A model generated the notes under the pieces. The model was not told the DNA's origin. It saw nothing but the letters and a program-made list of their open reading frames with translations, and ran no database searches. A stretch of DNA of 64,000 nt from Clytia hemisphaerica. Lineage: Eukaryota > Cnidaria > Hydrozoa > Leptothecata > Clytiidae. The stretch spans positions 130,700-194,699 of the forward strand of contig CACVBU010000975.1 of NCBI GenBank assembly GCA_902728285.1, in the 5' to 3' direction. Of the stretch, positions 24,708 through 36,907 are shown in pieces (position 1 is the stretch's first letter; every line of letters starts with the position of its first letter). The position numbers and the translations under genes are program-made.

Positions 24708-27700
24708 TCATTCTATTGGAGGTATGGGCTCAATAGGTGGGTTTGATTCAATCATCGAGTCTTGCATTTCAATCGGTTCGTTCGGTTGAATTGTTTCCTC
24801 GAGTAGTCGGCTCTTTATTCGACCCACATCGATAGGTTCGATAGGGGGCGCTTTATCAAATGAATCTTTCCCACTATCCTTCATAGGTATATCCTTCTTG
24901 TCCATTTTTATTGGAGGGATTTTATCTGGGTATTCCACATCCTCCATAAGAGTGCTTATAGGAGGAATAGGGTCTTTAGGGACAACTATACCTCTTCGAT
25001 CACCAATTACTATGCTTTTTGTTCTTGAATTTTCAGTATTATTATTGGTTGCAGTAGAATTGTAGATTGGATTATTTTGCTTGGTTGATGCATTTTCAGA
25101 AACGTTGTCTTGGGCTTGTGTTTGATTTGAAATGTTATTTTCAACAAAAGTAAGGTTTTGTGTCGATTTGCTTTTGACTGTTGTTGGAGCTGACCTTGAT
25201 TTATTCAATTTGCGCTCTTCATCATTGTCTAAGTTGTAATTCATTTTGCTTTGGATCAAGGTTTTATTCAAAGGGTTATTTGAGGCTTTTTCTAGAATTT
25301 TCAAACTTTGGTAGGAGATGTCTTGGAGCTCAAGTTGGTCGGGTGGATCAGAATTTTGACCATTGTTTGTAATATTATGTGATGAATTCGTTTTAGTCGG
25401 ATGTCGGTTGGTTCTTACCAAAGATATATTATTCCTTGTATTGTTTGTAAATAGCAGAGATGCCGTCTTATTGTTGGTGATGGCATTATAAAGAGGGTCG
25501 TTCAAGAAGTTCAAATACTTAGTTGAGTTATGGTTTTTAGATGACACAATCTTCGATATGTTGTGGTGATTTACATTTGCAGAGTAATTTGAAGTTTTCT
25601 TTTTGTTTGTTATAGTTGTATTGAAATTCGAGGAAGAAAGCTTTGAATCTACACTGCTTGTGGTAACGTTTGAAGGGATGGGGTTTGTATGGTTTGAATC
25701 TACACTGCTTGTGGTAACGTTTGAAGGGATGAGGTTTGTATGGTTTGATGTCACCTCAAGGGTTGCATTTTCTTTAGTTGACTGGCTCGAAACGTATTGA
25801 TTCTCTACATTTTCAACATTGCTAAGATGATCTGCAGGTTGTGAAGTCTCGTGGAGAGTAACACTTCCTTTAGCTGTCTGGTTTGAAGCTGTATTTTTAT
25901 CAATTTCAATTTTACCGGGGAATTCGACTTTTAAACTTGAAGTCTGGTTCTTATCGTTGTTCAATTGTTTCGTTTTTGTTATTTTGATGGACGCTTTCGA
26001 TTTTGAAATGTTCTCCGAGGTCACAGGATGTTTCATTGTTTGATTCTTGTTCACATCGGTCATATTTCCACTCATAACATTCACTGTTTTGTTACCAAAG
26101 TCTCTATCCAGTACTGTTGTTTTTCCTTGGTGGTTTGGAATGTCATCGCTCTCGAGTGATTTGAGTTCATTCTTGTGTGTGAAATTTCCTTTACTTTTGA
26201 AATTCTGGACCTTCGCACCCAAAGTTGAATTACTTAAATTCACATTATTATTTTCAATGCTTTTCTTGAAAGTCATGTTTGAATGACATAGAGTCTCATT
26301 CAAACTTTTCATCACCCCTTTTTTAGTATCATTCGTTTTACAGACATGATCTTTCTTAAATCCTTCATTGAGTGGCAACTTTACGCCTGGTTCCAATTTG
26401 GTGTTAGGGCCTGCACCTTCAGCTTTTACGGCTTCCTTGGTCACACCTTGTGCAGGATCTGTAACACCTGTTGCTGGGTCTATGACCCCTTTAGCTGGAT
26501 CACCAACCCCTATACGGCTATCGATGGCCCCGAGGGCTGCATATTCTGCACCAGTTGCCCCTGTCGCGGGATGGTCCACGCCCATGGCCCCACGTGCTCC
26601 CACTATTGCCCTGTGATGTTGATAACCATCTAGATTAACGACAGCGGTACCACTTGGTAACATTAAGACTCGGTCACTGGTCACATTGGGATGATCGTTT
26701 GGATTTCGTATTAAAGGTGCTTCTTCCACGTGTGGTGCGAGATGGTAAAGATGGCGTGTCAAATTGTGTTTTGATAAATGTCTTCGGTGATTCATACTGA
26801 AAAAGTGGAGAATGACTTTACATCGATGATAAAATCTTAAGGTACCTATTTATAGTTTTTCAAATATATGGTCCCACTAAATCCCTCTTTGAACTATAGA
26901 ATTCATTGCTTCAATCTCCATTTAAAAGAAAATTTCAGCTGACACGTGTTATCGTTTCGACGTTTCAAACGCCTGCATAGTATTGCCTTGAAGTTTAAAC
27001 TATGTGGGTTAATTTGAATAGCAGATAGAGCCCTGATTCAATTTCACGTCTTGAGAAATATTGGTACCTTAATTTCATCTTTCTATCAGCACCAGTTTTG
27101 TTATATTTGAGTGGAATATGATTTTTCCTTGCACCATCTTCTTCTTCGATAGACCTCATGGGAACTAATCCTTCCATTTGTTCGGCTCGTTCGATCGGTT
27201 CCATCGATTCAATGTTCTGGATCGGTTCGATCGGTTCAATCTCGTCGATTCTGGTTGAAAAGGAAGTTTCAAGGTTAAAGGGCCATAGAAATACGGTAGT
27301 TAACTTTCGCTAATTCTTGAAATGCGTTAGTCAAGATTACGTCTTTTTCATATCGGAAACACCCGGAAAAACCGGAATTTGACCCATGTGTTGCTATTTT
27401 CGATAGGGACAAATGACGTAATCTTGACTAACGTATATCAAGAATTCGAACTCGACGGGAAGTCTTATTTGTTCGAATTATGGATAGAGAGATTCGAATT
27501 ATAGAAAGTTTTTGTACTGTTTTATCCTTTACAAGGACTAAAAGTAGTTCAAATTATAAAAAGATTTGAATGAAAGATGATCGAATTAGAGAGAGCTCAC
27601 TGCGTAGTTACAAATTTTGAAAACAACCTGCGTATGCAACGTGACACGAATCGAAATAAATGAAATATCGAAATGTTGAAATAAAAATTCCGATTATTAG

Positions 27701-29659
27701 AATTTTGTTTTGATATATTTTTTTATTGTTTCGTTTTACACGTGGTTCCTGTCACTTTAAGGATTGACACAAAAACAAACAAAATAGTCAAAATAGGGGC
27801 AAAGTTTGTAACAATGAAACGGAAGTTTACACTCGCATCATAATAAGGAATCAAGAATGTCTGTGCTATTCTAAGAAAATCTCTGGATCAATTAGGACCT
27901 GTTTATTGACTCAGAAAGCAATGTGGTCTGAATTATAATACCTTTCAATTGGCTCCATAGGGTCGATTGGGTCAATAGGTCCAATACGTTTTATTGGGTC
28001 AATTTCATCATCAATAGGCTCGACGTGAGAAATGTAAGGACGGAAAAATTCTTCGTCATCATCCTCATCGTCGTCAAAATCACCATCGTAGTCATGGTGA
28101 TGTCCGATACGATGTAAATGGTGCCGGTAGTGGTGTACAGGGTGGAAATAATGACTGTACCCATAATGGTGGTGGTGGTGATGATGGCGTTTTTGAGCGG
28201 ATTCTGTTTGCGGTGTCTCTATTGTTAGATTGAGTAGACTTTTAGGATCTGTTTGATTTGTTGGTTGTGGAATCTTTACAATATTGTCATGGCTTGCGGT
28301 GAAGTTTGATTTCGATGATTTTGGCGGTGCTTTCTCTATTGGTGTGTCGTTTGGAAAATCGAATTTAGTTCGGATTGCAGAAACTTCATTAGCATGTGTA
28401 GGTGATGAATCTGAATTTTGTTGGAAGCCATGATCTCGCTTCTCACCATTGACTGTCAAAATCTTTTGGTGGCGAGACTTCAAGTTTGAAAGAATCTGAT
28501 GAGGTAACAAGTGTTTTTTAGATGCATGGTTCTGTTGCTTCTTCACTGTTCTATGAAATGGTTTAAGATTGCGATTCTGTATCGCCCTATCATTAACCTT
28601 GCTCAAACGAAAGCTGTCGAGAAAATGCGCATGATAACCACCAGTATGATTTCGTTTATACGAGTTGAAATTCTTCTTTATTGCAATTATTCGAGGGTTA
28701 ATTCGATCATGAAAATCTGAAAGAATAAACGCAACACGGTAGAAATACAATTCGTGATATGCTTCAACATTTTGTGACATTACATCATAGGCCCAGCAGC
28801 TGATTGGTTGAAAGTCAAACATCGACAAGATCAGTTTGTAATTGTGGTAGTATGAATTTCAAATGGAGGGCCCCTTTTTTCAATTCTGTCTTTTCAAAAA
28901 TGTTGGTCTTACATCTTCTCACGCTATTGATCTGATATCATGAACAATTGAATACACACTTTTTTATAAGAACAATTTTATAAGAACAGAAAAAACATGA
29001 GAACAAATTAAGAATAGTCCTAAGCCTCAGATTCCAGATATCACTTAGAAAGAATTGATTTTAACTAGATTTTAACGTATATTAAACCTATTTTGATAAG
29101 TTTTATGTAAAGAGAACTACAATCATGGGCAAAAGGTTTGTAGACTTCTGCAATATTTGCAAAATACTTCAATATCGATCAAAAACAAGTTCCCAAAAGG
29201 TTCTGGGTGCTTTCCAAACCCATCCAAACCCATCCAAAGCTGTCTTTGAAAGTCACCCACTGCAGTCTGACCACAAGGGCTTGCAAAACGCTGATTTTTT
29301 GCCTGTGGTTCCCTCAAAAGCAATTCAAAAGCAATGCAACGACTTCGAAAGTGTTTTTTTTTTACTTCACTCCTTTTTCAGACGCATTGAAGAGTCATTT
29401 TGCTCTATTTCTCACCATTTTTCACTGAAATTTCATTTGTCTACAACCTTTTGTCCATGATTGTAAGCGTATTAAGAACATCGTAAGAATATTTAAACCT
29501 GGATTCCAAGAAATAAAGAACAGCCAATCCTGGTCCAAAATTTACTGCTTCTCATAAAAAAGCGTGTAATTCCAAAAAAATTGAAAACTAACCTTTACAT
29601 TCCATACACAAAGGAGCAGCAATAGCCAGAAACATCAGAATCTTTGACAATATATCCAT
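24708..29659 (-). CDS. Secreted His/Asp-rich, heavily N-glycosylated repeat protein
   Basis: Four minus-strand exons, 29659-29593, 28716-27942, 27250-27068 and 26796-24708, join in phase to a predicted 1037-residue protein. Exon 1 encodes a signal peptide (MDILSKILMFLAIAAPLC, then MEC). Exon 2 has a His-rich block (about residues 200-231, with a run of seven His) followed at once by an Asp/Glu block (about 232-247). Exons 2, 3 and the end of 4 carry runs of the triplets EPI, DPI and PIE. Exon 4 begins with GVxDPAxGV repeats and then holds more than 30 N-X-S/T sequons in a Ser/Thr/Asn-rich stretch. No enzyme domain is recognised. Composition suggests an extracellular metal- or mineral-binding, mucin-like glycoprotein; function is unknown. 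A possible AATAAA signal lies at 24670-24665 (minus strand). Confidence 0.75.
25645..25746 (-). repeat. 51-bp tandem duplication inside the glycoprotein exon
   Basis: Two adjacent 51-bp copies (25645-25695 and 25696-25746) differ by about one base and keep the reading frame. They encode two 17-residue units with SNHTN and PSNVTTSSVD, adding two pairs of glycosylation sequons. The near identity points to a recent event; copy number may be polymorphic. Confidence 0.9.
27313..27445. mobile_element. Short hairpin MITE in intron
   Basis: A 133-bp unit in the second intron of the His-rich gene. Left arm ATTCTTGAAATGCGTTAG then TCAAGATTACGTC; right arm GACGTAATCTTGACTAACG then TATATCAAGAAT, the complement with few mismatches. 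Target duplication not resolved. Confidence 0.7.
28954..29567. mobile_element. Nested elements: outer ACACxC repeat with an inner TA-flanked MITE
   Basis: In the first intron of the His-rich gene, an outer inverted pair ACAC-C-TTTTTTATAAGAAC (28954-28973) and TTCTCATAAAAAAGCGTGT (29549-29567) surrounds an inner element. The inner one has ends CAATCATGGGCAAAAGG...CCTTTTGTCCATGATTG, flanked by TA (29118-29119 and 29464-29465), which fits Tc1/mariner-type insertion at TA. The open frame at 29125-29460 lies within the inner element and is not a gene. Confidence 0.6.
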
Positions 29660-30481
29660 TTGGCAAGTCTACACGTGAGAACCATAAGGAGTAACCTTAA
29701 CATTCCAAACAATCAAAACAAAGTAAACTATTGTTTTAAAAAACAATAAAAACAATAAAAAACTATTGTTTTGAAAAAGGTTCGAAAAAAGAGACATTCG
29801 AATCAAAATATTTTCATGAGCACATTCAGTATGATTTTTGAAAATGAAATCTGAAATGAAATGAAATTTCCCAGTCTTTTCAGAACAAAGAGAACAGTTG
29901 AAACTATTTCCTTATTGGTTTAAAATTTTGGCTCTTTCATCCAAAAAATGACATAAATGGGACGGCACGTTTTTGAAACATGGACATGGAAAATTTATTT
30001 TATTGAAATTTCAACAAGCTGGAAGAAAAATGATATGTTTTAGGTTCAACACTAAATTCAAAATCTCATATAAAGCTTGACTAAGTTGCATGCAATGTAC
30101 TCTCAATAAAAAAAAGAAAATTGTAGCTTCACCTTGATAATTTGGTTTGGTACTTTGTTTTGATAGATCAATTCAAATACCATATTTCTACAATTTGCAA
30201 AATATTATTTGAAATAAATATACAATATGTCAACTATTTCAAAATTATTATGGTTAGACTAAAAATAACTAAAAGTTCTTTATAATAACCCAAGACAATG
30301 TCAAATCCTCCTTGTATACGCGAAGCCAAGATCTGGATCCCTGCGATTTTTTGTTCCAGATTAACATCAATAGGAAGTGACCGTACAGTCAATCCAATTG
30401 GTCATATCGACTGATAGCTGGTTGAATTATTATATAAAAATGTACATTTGGAATACTTTTCTTTAAAATGTCATTTCACTT

Positions 30482-33415
30482 TTAAGTCCCAGCAGACATC
30501 ATCTTGACGAATTCTGAATTAAAAAAATAAAGACGGCTTTATAAAGTTGATGCTGAAGATAATCCTAGTGATTTTATCGTAATACGTGCAATTTTCAAAG
30601 AAAAACCTGACTAGCATTCAGTTCTGTTAAAAAATGGTCATATTTATGCCCTCAATCCAAATCAGATCGATCAATTTTCGATATTTGATGAAACGTAAAA
30701 ACCCTGCAAACTCTTACGCCTCCACCCTTTATCGCCAAAGTCATCAAAAGTTTTTCAGTGTGCACTATAATAAAAATAGTCCAAATCACACAACACACGT
30801 TTAGACATTTGGTAGCACTTTCATATTCATTATATTGGGGAATATTGGATCTTCCAGATTCTTCAGTGGTCACGAGAATAGAGAAATTTAAGGGAAATTT
30901 TCAGACTTGTGTATTTAAGTACTGAATCTTGTTCGTTCTTACAAATTTCGGTGCTTCTATGCCTTTTACCACCTTAGAATTAGCAGTTTTCAGTCAATAT
31001 CAAAATATTTTCGTGATCGTGCTGTTTTTACAAGGATCTTTTCCTGACTAGCCCTCATCCAGCTGGCACAGAACGTCACAACAACCTACGTCCATCTAAA
31101 GCTAAGGTTACAGTGATAGTTTTTTCAGGCGGCTGCAATGCAATTGTTGCATTGCAGCCGCCTGAAAATTGTTGCTTTCTAGCCATCTAAAAAAAGGAAG
31201 CAGGAAAAACGTCAAAAAAACAGTTTTGTTGCAGACACTTGCAATATGTTCTGCAATATTTTTATTGCGTTGCAGAGCAATTGGAGAAAAAATTGACGTG
31301 CTACATTTTGCAATTTTCGCGCGCTTGCAACGCAACGTTAATTGCATTGCAGCTGCCTGAAAAAACTATCTATCAGTGTAGCCTTAGCTTAACGCTCATG
31401 TAAAATTTGATGAATGTTAAAACAACGTTTCTGTGCCAGCTGGGCAGCATCTTTCCTGGGAGGGGGTTACTAGGTTTTCGAGATGACGGGTACGTCATAT
31501 TCCTAAAATCGACCCTTAGAGAAACCTATAGAAAAGTCTGTCCATTTTTTAACGTTTTTTTCACCCTTAAAGAGACTTTTTCCCCAAAGTTTCAGGCAAA
31601 GTTTTCAAGTTTTAGTCCAAATTTCAATAATTTATGACCCTTTGAGGGAGTCAATTAGTTAGTTATGAATTTTTCCTGACTAGCTCTGATGTTTGATGAC
31701 CTCAACATCTTTTCACACGAATTCAAGAATACTGACCTTCATAGTTGACCTCTCCATCACCATCGATGTCTGCTTCTCTAATCATTTCATCCAGTTCTTC
31801 ATCGGTTAATTTCTCACCAAGATTTATCATCACATTCTTCAACTCGTCTGCACTGATCTTGCCGTTACCGTCTTTGTCAAAAATACTGAACGCCTGTGAA
31901 TAATAGTGTTGAAAAGGAATTCAAATTATCTATTTTAGATGACGAGTTATTAATGAAAAAATGGTAAAATCTTTTTGCCGCAGATAGATAGTGACGTCAG
32001 AAAAGACTTAGCAAACCCACAATTTTCCGAGAATTTTTTTTAATGTTTTGTTAATGCTCGTGTCGTAATGTTTTAGTGAAAGCACTCAAAAAAGCTCGGG
32101 CTTTTGCCATTAATTTTATTGTTTAAATTAAGGATATGACGAATCATTTATCTTAGATTGGACATACAAACCTCTTTAATTTCATCATCAGCACTGGATC
32201 CTTTATTCTTGGTAGCCATCATGGTTAAGAATTCACTGAAATCCACTGTTCCATTTCCATCAGCATCCACCTCATTGATCATATCTCTCAACTCTGATTG
32301 TGTTGGCTTCTGTCCTAAGCTCTGGAGAAAAAATGTAAGAACATTGCATAAATGTATAATCTTGGCCCATCCCAGCTGACACACAACGTTGTGTCAACTT
32401 TTATCTAACGTTCACAACGTCCATATAACGTTAGATGAACGTTAAAACAACGTTGTGTGCTAGCTGGGATAAGATCGACAGTTCTACTAAGAAATATTTT
32501 AGTAACTTTAAAGGTTTAATATTTCATTTCAAGCTGAATGAAAGCCGTGATCCAGAAGATAAACGTCTAAAAAAATATTCCCGTGACGGAGTTCTCTCAT
32601 TATTTACCCAATCCTCTTTTATCTGGTAATGGAATACACTGTGACTAAAAGCTATCTGAAAAAACTCGCACCAACAGCCACGTAGCACTTTGAATCTATC
32701 GTTGTTACAATGTTGTTACCTGTATGTTCTGTACGTCATCCCATGGGCTGTTCTTATTATCCTTTCATATTTTTCATATGGACTGAACAAGAGATCATTC
32801 GGACTGGAGAGGCTTTTTCTTAGCTTTAACGTTTTAGAATCTGAGGCTTGTATCGTTGTTGGTAATTTGCTCTGGAAGTTTAATTGAACCTCGTGTCACA
32901 AAATAGTATATCAGAACGCACCTTTAAAATAGTTTCAAGTTCAGTGGATGAAATGGTTCCATCACCATCTTTGTCAAATAAGGCGAACGCTTCACGAAAT
33001 TCCGCGATCTGATCATCCGTCAAATCTGAATGGTCAACCTGAAACACAAAAAGAAGAAGAGGGGCTATAGTTTTTAATCTCATACTCGTAAAATATTGCC
33101 AAAAAATAAGGGGTCTGGGAGCTCATCTTCTGATGTTTTAGACAGTTTTTTCCTTTACGGGCTTCTTTGTATGGGTCGCCACCGCCGGATAAAAGTAAAA
33201 TCTTGTACAAAATGAAATCCAGCACACTAGCCACCTGGAAAAAGCAAAGCTGCCTAATTCGCGCAATCCCTTGTTTTCCTTTCAGCATGATAAACTACTC
33301 TTGAATTATGACTTACATCGTCAGATTTAGTGACTGGAATTCTTTTTGATTTTCGTAACAGATTTTTCATCAATCTTTCTAATTTAACAATTTCATACAA
33401 ATCCATAACGGACAT
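30482..33415 (-). CDS. Calmodulin-like protein with N-terminal extension
   Basis: Five minus-strand exons, 33415-33317 (ATG), 33038-32922, 32321-32172, 31893-31737 and 30513-30482 (TAA), join in phase to 184 residues. Four complete EF-hand loops are present: [36 protein letters not shown] and [12 protein letters not shown]. All hold Asp at position 1 and Glu at position 12, so all should bind calcium. From [15 protein letters not shown] onward it aligns with calmodulin, with a few changes ([10 protein letters not shown], and linker [12 protein letters not shown]). The first exon adds about 35 residues absent from ordinary calmodulin, basic and helical ([15 protein letters not shown]). This is therefore a calmodulin-related paralogue, not the ubiquitous calmodulin. 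Likely a cytoplasmic calcium sensor, with the extension for targeting; the latter is inference. Confidence 0.9.
31059..31443. mobile_element. CCAGCTGG-ended element with nested long hairpins
   Basis: Outer ends are CCAGCTGGCACAGAACGT at left and ACGTTTCTGTGCCAGCTGG at right. Inside, 31098-31390 is bounded by AAGCTAAGG...CCTTAGCTT, with AGTTTTTTCAGGC against GCCTGAAAAAACT. A perfect 20-bp palindrome arm pair around a 3-base loop (about 31126-31168, containing GGCGGCTGCAATGCAA) forms a very stable hairpin. It lies between the last two exons of the calmodulin-like gene. Confidence 0.75.
31455..31640. repeat. Truncated G-run-ended element
   Basis: It begins GGGAGGGGGTTACTAGG and contains GACCCTTAGAGAAAC, CACCCTTAAAGAGAC and GACCCTTTGAGGG, the same kind of internal motif as the element at 45661-46014. 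No matching C-run end is present, so it looks 3'-truncated. A 14-bp direct repeat TTTTCCTGACTAGC (31039-31052 and 31671-31684) brackets this unit together with the adjacent CCAGCTGG element. Confidence 0.55.
32369..32470. mobile_element. Short CAGCTG/AACGTTGT MITE
   Basis: A 102-bp hairpin: left ATCCCAGCTGACACACAACG, right complement with ACAACGTTGTGTGCTAGC then TGGGAT. It holds four AACGTT motifs in the middle. It sits in an intron of the calmodulin-like gene and shares the CAGCTGG end with 31059-31443. Confidence 0.75.
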
Positions 33416-35317
33416 TTTCTCAAAAATCTACCCCACTGAGACTAAAACAGTCGTTCTTCTCGAGAGCAAAACAGTTTCAATATTGTTCAAAAATTACTTT
33501 CGCTGGTAGACGCCCAAAAGAACCTGATAGTTAGATTTCAGAGTGGAGACAACGACCATCCATTAACAGATGTTTAAAGATTGATCTCTTTTTATAAGAA
33601 TCAAGTATGTCGACCTCGTTCTGCCCCGAAATATTGTCTTTTTAACAAAAGATATATTGTACGATACCCCTGTTTTAAAAACATCATGCTTATAAAAAGG
33701 TTTTGATCTAGGAAGGGATACATGTAGAGTAGCTTTTATAATTTGCGGGGGAGCGTAAATTTTCTATATAAGGACTATGTATGGAACAAAAGAGACCACC
33801 CTTCATCAAAATTTATGCAATCACTTTAAACCACGCCTGGTAGGGATGGAGGCAACTCAATATTTATACAATAATAAAATAAAAATTGATATTTTGCTGA
33901 TTTATTATTCTCTATGTACTTGATATGGCGAAAAAAGTATATCCGACAATGTTTGATTGAGATTGAGAGACTATATATCTAAACTATCAATCTTAACGTA
34001 TATTGTTTTCTGAAACACGATTAAGCGTGCATTTCTTTATAAGAATCAAGTAAGTTTTGGACTCATTAGGCGATTCTTAGTTTCATCAGGTTTCACGGAA
34101 TATTTCAGTGTATGTTCTTAGGATCCTTCCTTAAAAAATGATAAAAGATAAAGGGTTTCTTAATTAATAATTCTTAGTTTTTAGTTTGATGTTAGTTTAA
34201 GACCAAATTTTAGCTAATATTCTTATAAAAAAACTTTTATGCGGATCATTTCAATCAAATTTGGATATCATTGGAATATGGGTGTCTATTTCTAACTACA
34301 CTTATTTTTTATAAGAACAATGAGGCTCAAAATCGCCAAAAAAATAAGAAGAATTTCTAAAAGAAAATGCTGAGCTTGGAATTACTCAATTTCAAGCAAT
34401 TCTTGTCTAGAATTATCTAAAAGCATAGTCCATATAAAAAACACTGGTCTGGAAGTTTATTGTTTTAAATTTTTGTTATTTCTTCCTTTGCTATCATCAA
34501 AAGATGAAAATCGATTTGCTCAGTTTTTGATCACGTTACCAAGTACTCCTCTTGGGATTGGTTTAAGATTTAATCACATGATCAAAAAGTGAGCAAAACA
34601 AACTAATTTGAACTTGAACTTACGTAGTTCAAGTAAGAAACAATGGAAATAAACAAAAGGCTTCCAGAGTTTTTTATACGGACTATGCTAAAAAATAAAA
34701 GATTTATATAAAATCAAAAATCGAAGAAGAAAAATAAAGATGACGAGTAAATGGATCACTTAGAAATGCTTATTTCAATGTATCTGAGGAGCTCTGTGTG
34801 TACGAGATAGGGTAGCAGAGTCTGTAGAATAGTGTCCAGTCAAAAATGCGCATGATTATTAAGGAACCTGCACCTTAAAAATGTTAAAGATGACTTTTTC
34901 TGGGTAGAGTTTGGATTCATGCTCCTTCCCTACCAATAGTGCCCATATTCCGCCACATTACACCCTTTCAGCACTTCAACCTGAGACAATAACAATAACA
35001 ATCTGTTTTCGTGTTACATGTTTTTCATAAGATGAATAAATCAATTTTTGAAGCCTTCGGATGATCAAGAAACTTTTTATTCAAGTTCCTTGGAATCTTA
35101 ACTTTTTGAATTTTAAGCCATTTTGTGAGCATTTTGGTCTATTTTCCTAAGAAATCGGATGTTTTAGAGTCTCCAAAGCCTTAAAATGTTTTAAACTTAT
35201 TGTTCTTAACTTTTGGTCATCGCAGCCTTATGTTCTTATATAGTTTGTTCTTATAGAAAACGTGTACCTCGACGGGAGCTAGGAGAGATGATTATCATAT
35301 TATGGTACCAAAAGTAA

Positions 35318-35607
35318 GAATAAAGGCTTGGGGACACGAGAAGTTTTTTTCGCCTTATTGCAATGCAACATGCTCCATCCCACCAACCTAAAACACTTTC
35401 TTGTGTCACCATCCCATTTTTCTTTCTACCAATAAAAGTGTCCCAGGGACAAAATCAGCCTGTCTTTTGGGTATTCCTCTCACTTTTTGTCCAATGAAAC
35501 AAAAAAACAAACCATGGGACACGCACTTTTTTTGTGTGTTGGTGGAACGGAGCATGTTGCATTGCACCAACGTGAAAAAAACTTCTCGTGTCCCCAAGCC
35601 TTTATTT
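35318..35607. mobile_element. GGGGACACGAGAAGTTT MITE
   Basis: A 290-bp element with long inverted repeats. The left arm reads AATAAAGGCTTGGGGACACG then AGAAGTTTTTTTCGCC, and after a short gap TGCAATGCAACATGCTCC. The right arm is the complement over about 75 bp with few mismatches. A half copy occurs at 19409-19440. Open frames over it on both strands are palindromic shadows. Confidence 0.8.
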
Positions 35608-36743
35608 GGCGCTTTCGCGATAGAGAAACGCCCAAAAAAGCTATTGCTGTATTGGAATATTGGATAATTTTTGCCTTCCAATAAATTAATAATATTTCTT
35701 ACCATCTTTTAAAAATCGTCACAAGTTTTCAGCACGAAATCAAAATGACCATTAATATAGCATCGGATGTAATATTTTTTTTTGTCAAAGATGCAATCTT
35801 CCGTGTTGTATGCCGACAGACAAAATAATTGAATGTTTGTATTTCAAAAAATTCCAAAGTAGTTATGAGAAATCTCAGAAGTAATTTTCCTGACGTCTAA
35901 TTGTGATCAACTGTATCTACACGAGAAAATTTCACAATTTTCTATACTGCCAAAATGGTGCATTTAGCTTTGTTTTTTTTGTATATATCACCTATTATTA
36001 AAATACAAAACCAATACAATAGATAAAGATTTATCAAAATTATCTTTCGGTTTTATACTGTATCGCAAACAGGTAAAGGAGCTCAAATGCTCGATATGGA
36101 AGAAAGAAATCCATGGGAAAAATTACAACATGATAAAATTAAATATGCGAAAAAAAAGTAGATAGTTTGATGAAAAATAATATATAAACACAGAAAAAAA
36201 TCATATAGTGTTATAATCATAAAAAAGAAAATCGAAAAACCGAGGTGAAAAAACGCAGTGAAAATCATCGAAAAACATATGAATTTTTTCTGGGTTTTTT
36301 CCTTCTTTTTTCTCCAGAACTCTCGAAAATATTTGATATTTTTTCGTTTGGAATAATGAATTTTTAATCAAGAGATTTCATGCGGTTAAAACTATAAAGG
36401 CGTCTTTCTTTTCGTGGATACACAAAACTCTAGGTGTGAGGAAGACGTCGGTTTAAAAAAATATGGATAAAAAGAAGAACCCATGAAATCAGACGAAAAA
36501 TTTCTTGTAACCATTTTTAATAAAAAAGCAAAGTATAATGTGATACATCTTTCAACTTACATCCCTGTCTCAGTAGGCCTCCCTTCACTGGCGGATTTAA
36601 GACAATAGAGCAAGTACGTCGGAAACATGTGAAGGAGTGCAACGCTCGTTAAAAAACAATAAAATTACAATTACAAATCCCTTCCCCTGATGAGCTCGAC
36701 ATGGTCTAAAACCGCCTATGCCCAAAAAATAATTTCTCCATGG

Positions 36744-36907
36744 GTATTAGCGAGATTAAGCAAGTGTTTATTTAGACTGTTCAATGTGATATCGTAGGCC
36801 TGTACATAAAAGATTTCACTTGTATGATTTGCTTTGGCAAGTTATGTACAGGCCTACGGTATCGCACTTTACGGTCAAAATAAACTCGTGCTTAACCTCG
36901 TTATTAC
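36744..36907. mobile_element. Hairpin MITE, 164 bp
   Basis: Left arm GTATTAGCGAGATTAAGCAA and, inward, CGTAGGCCTGTACATAA; right arm TTATGTACAGGCCTACG and outward TGCTTAACCTCGTTATTAC. Arms of about 65 bp pair with scattered mismatches around a short loop. No coding content. Confidence 0.7.

Noticed and set aside
29125..29460. 111-codon plus-strand frame
   Set aside because: It lies inside a TA-flanked inverted-repeat element; no coding character.
35401..35705. Overlapping 88- to 99-codon frames on both strands
   Set aside because: They are shadows of the long inverted repeats of the MITE at 35318-35607.
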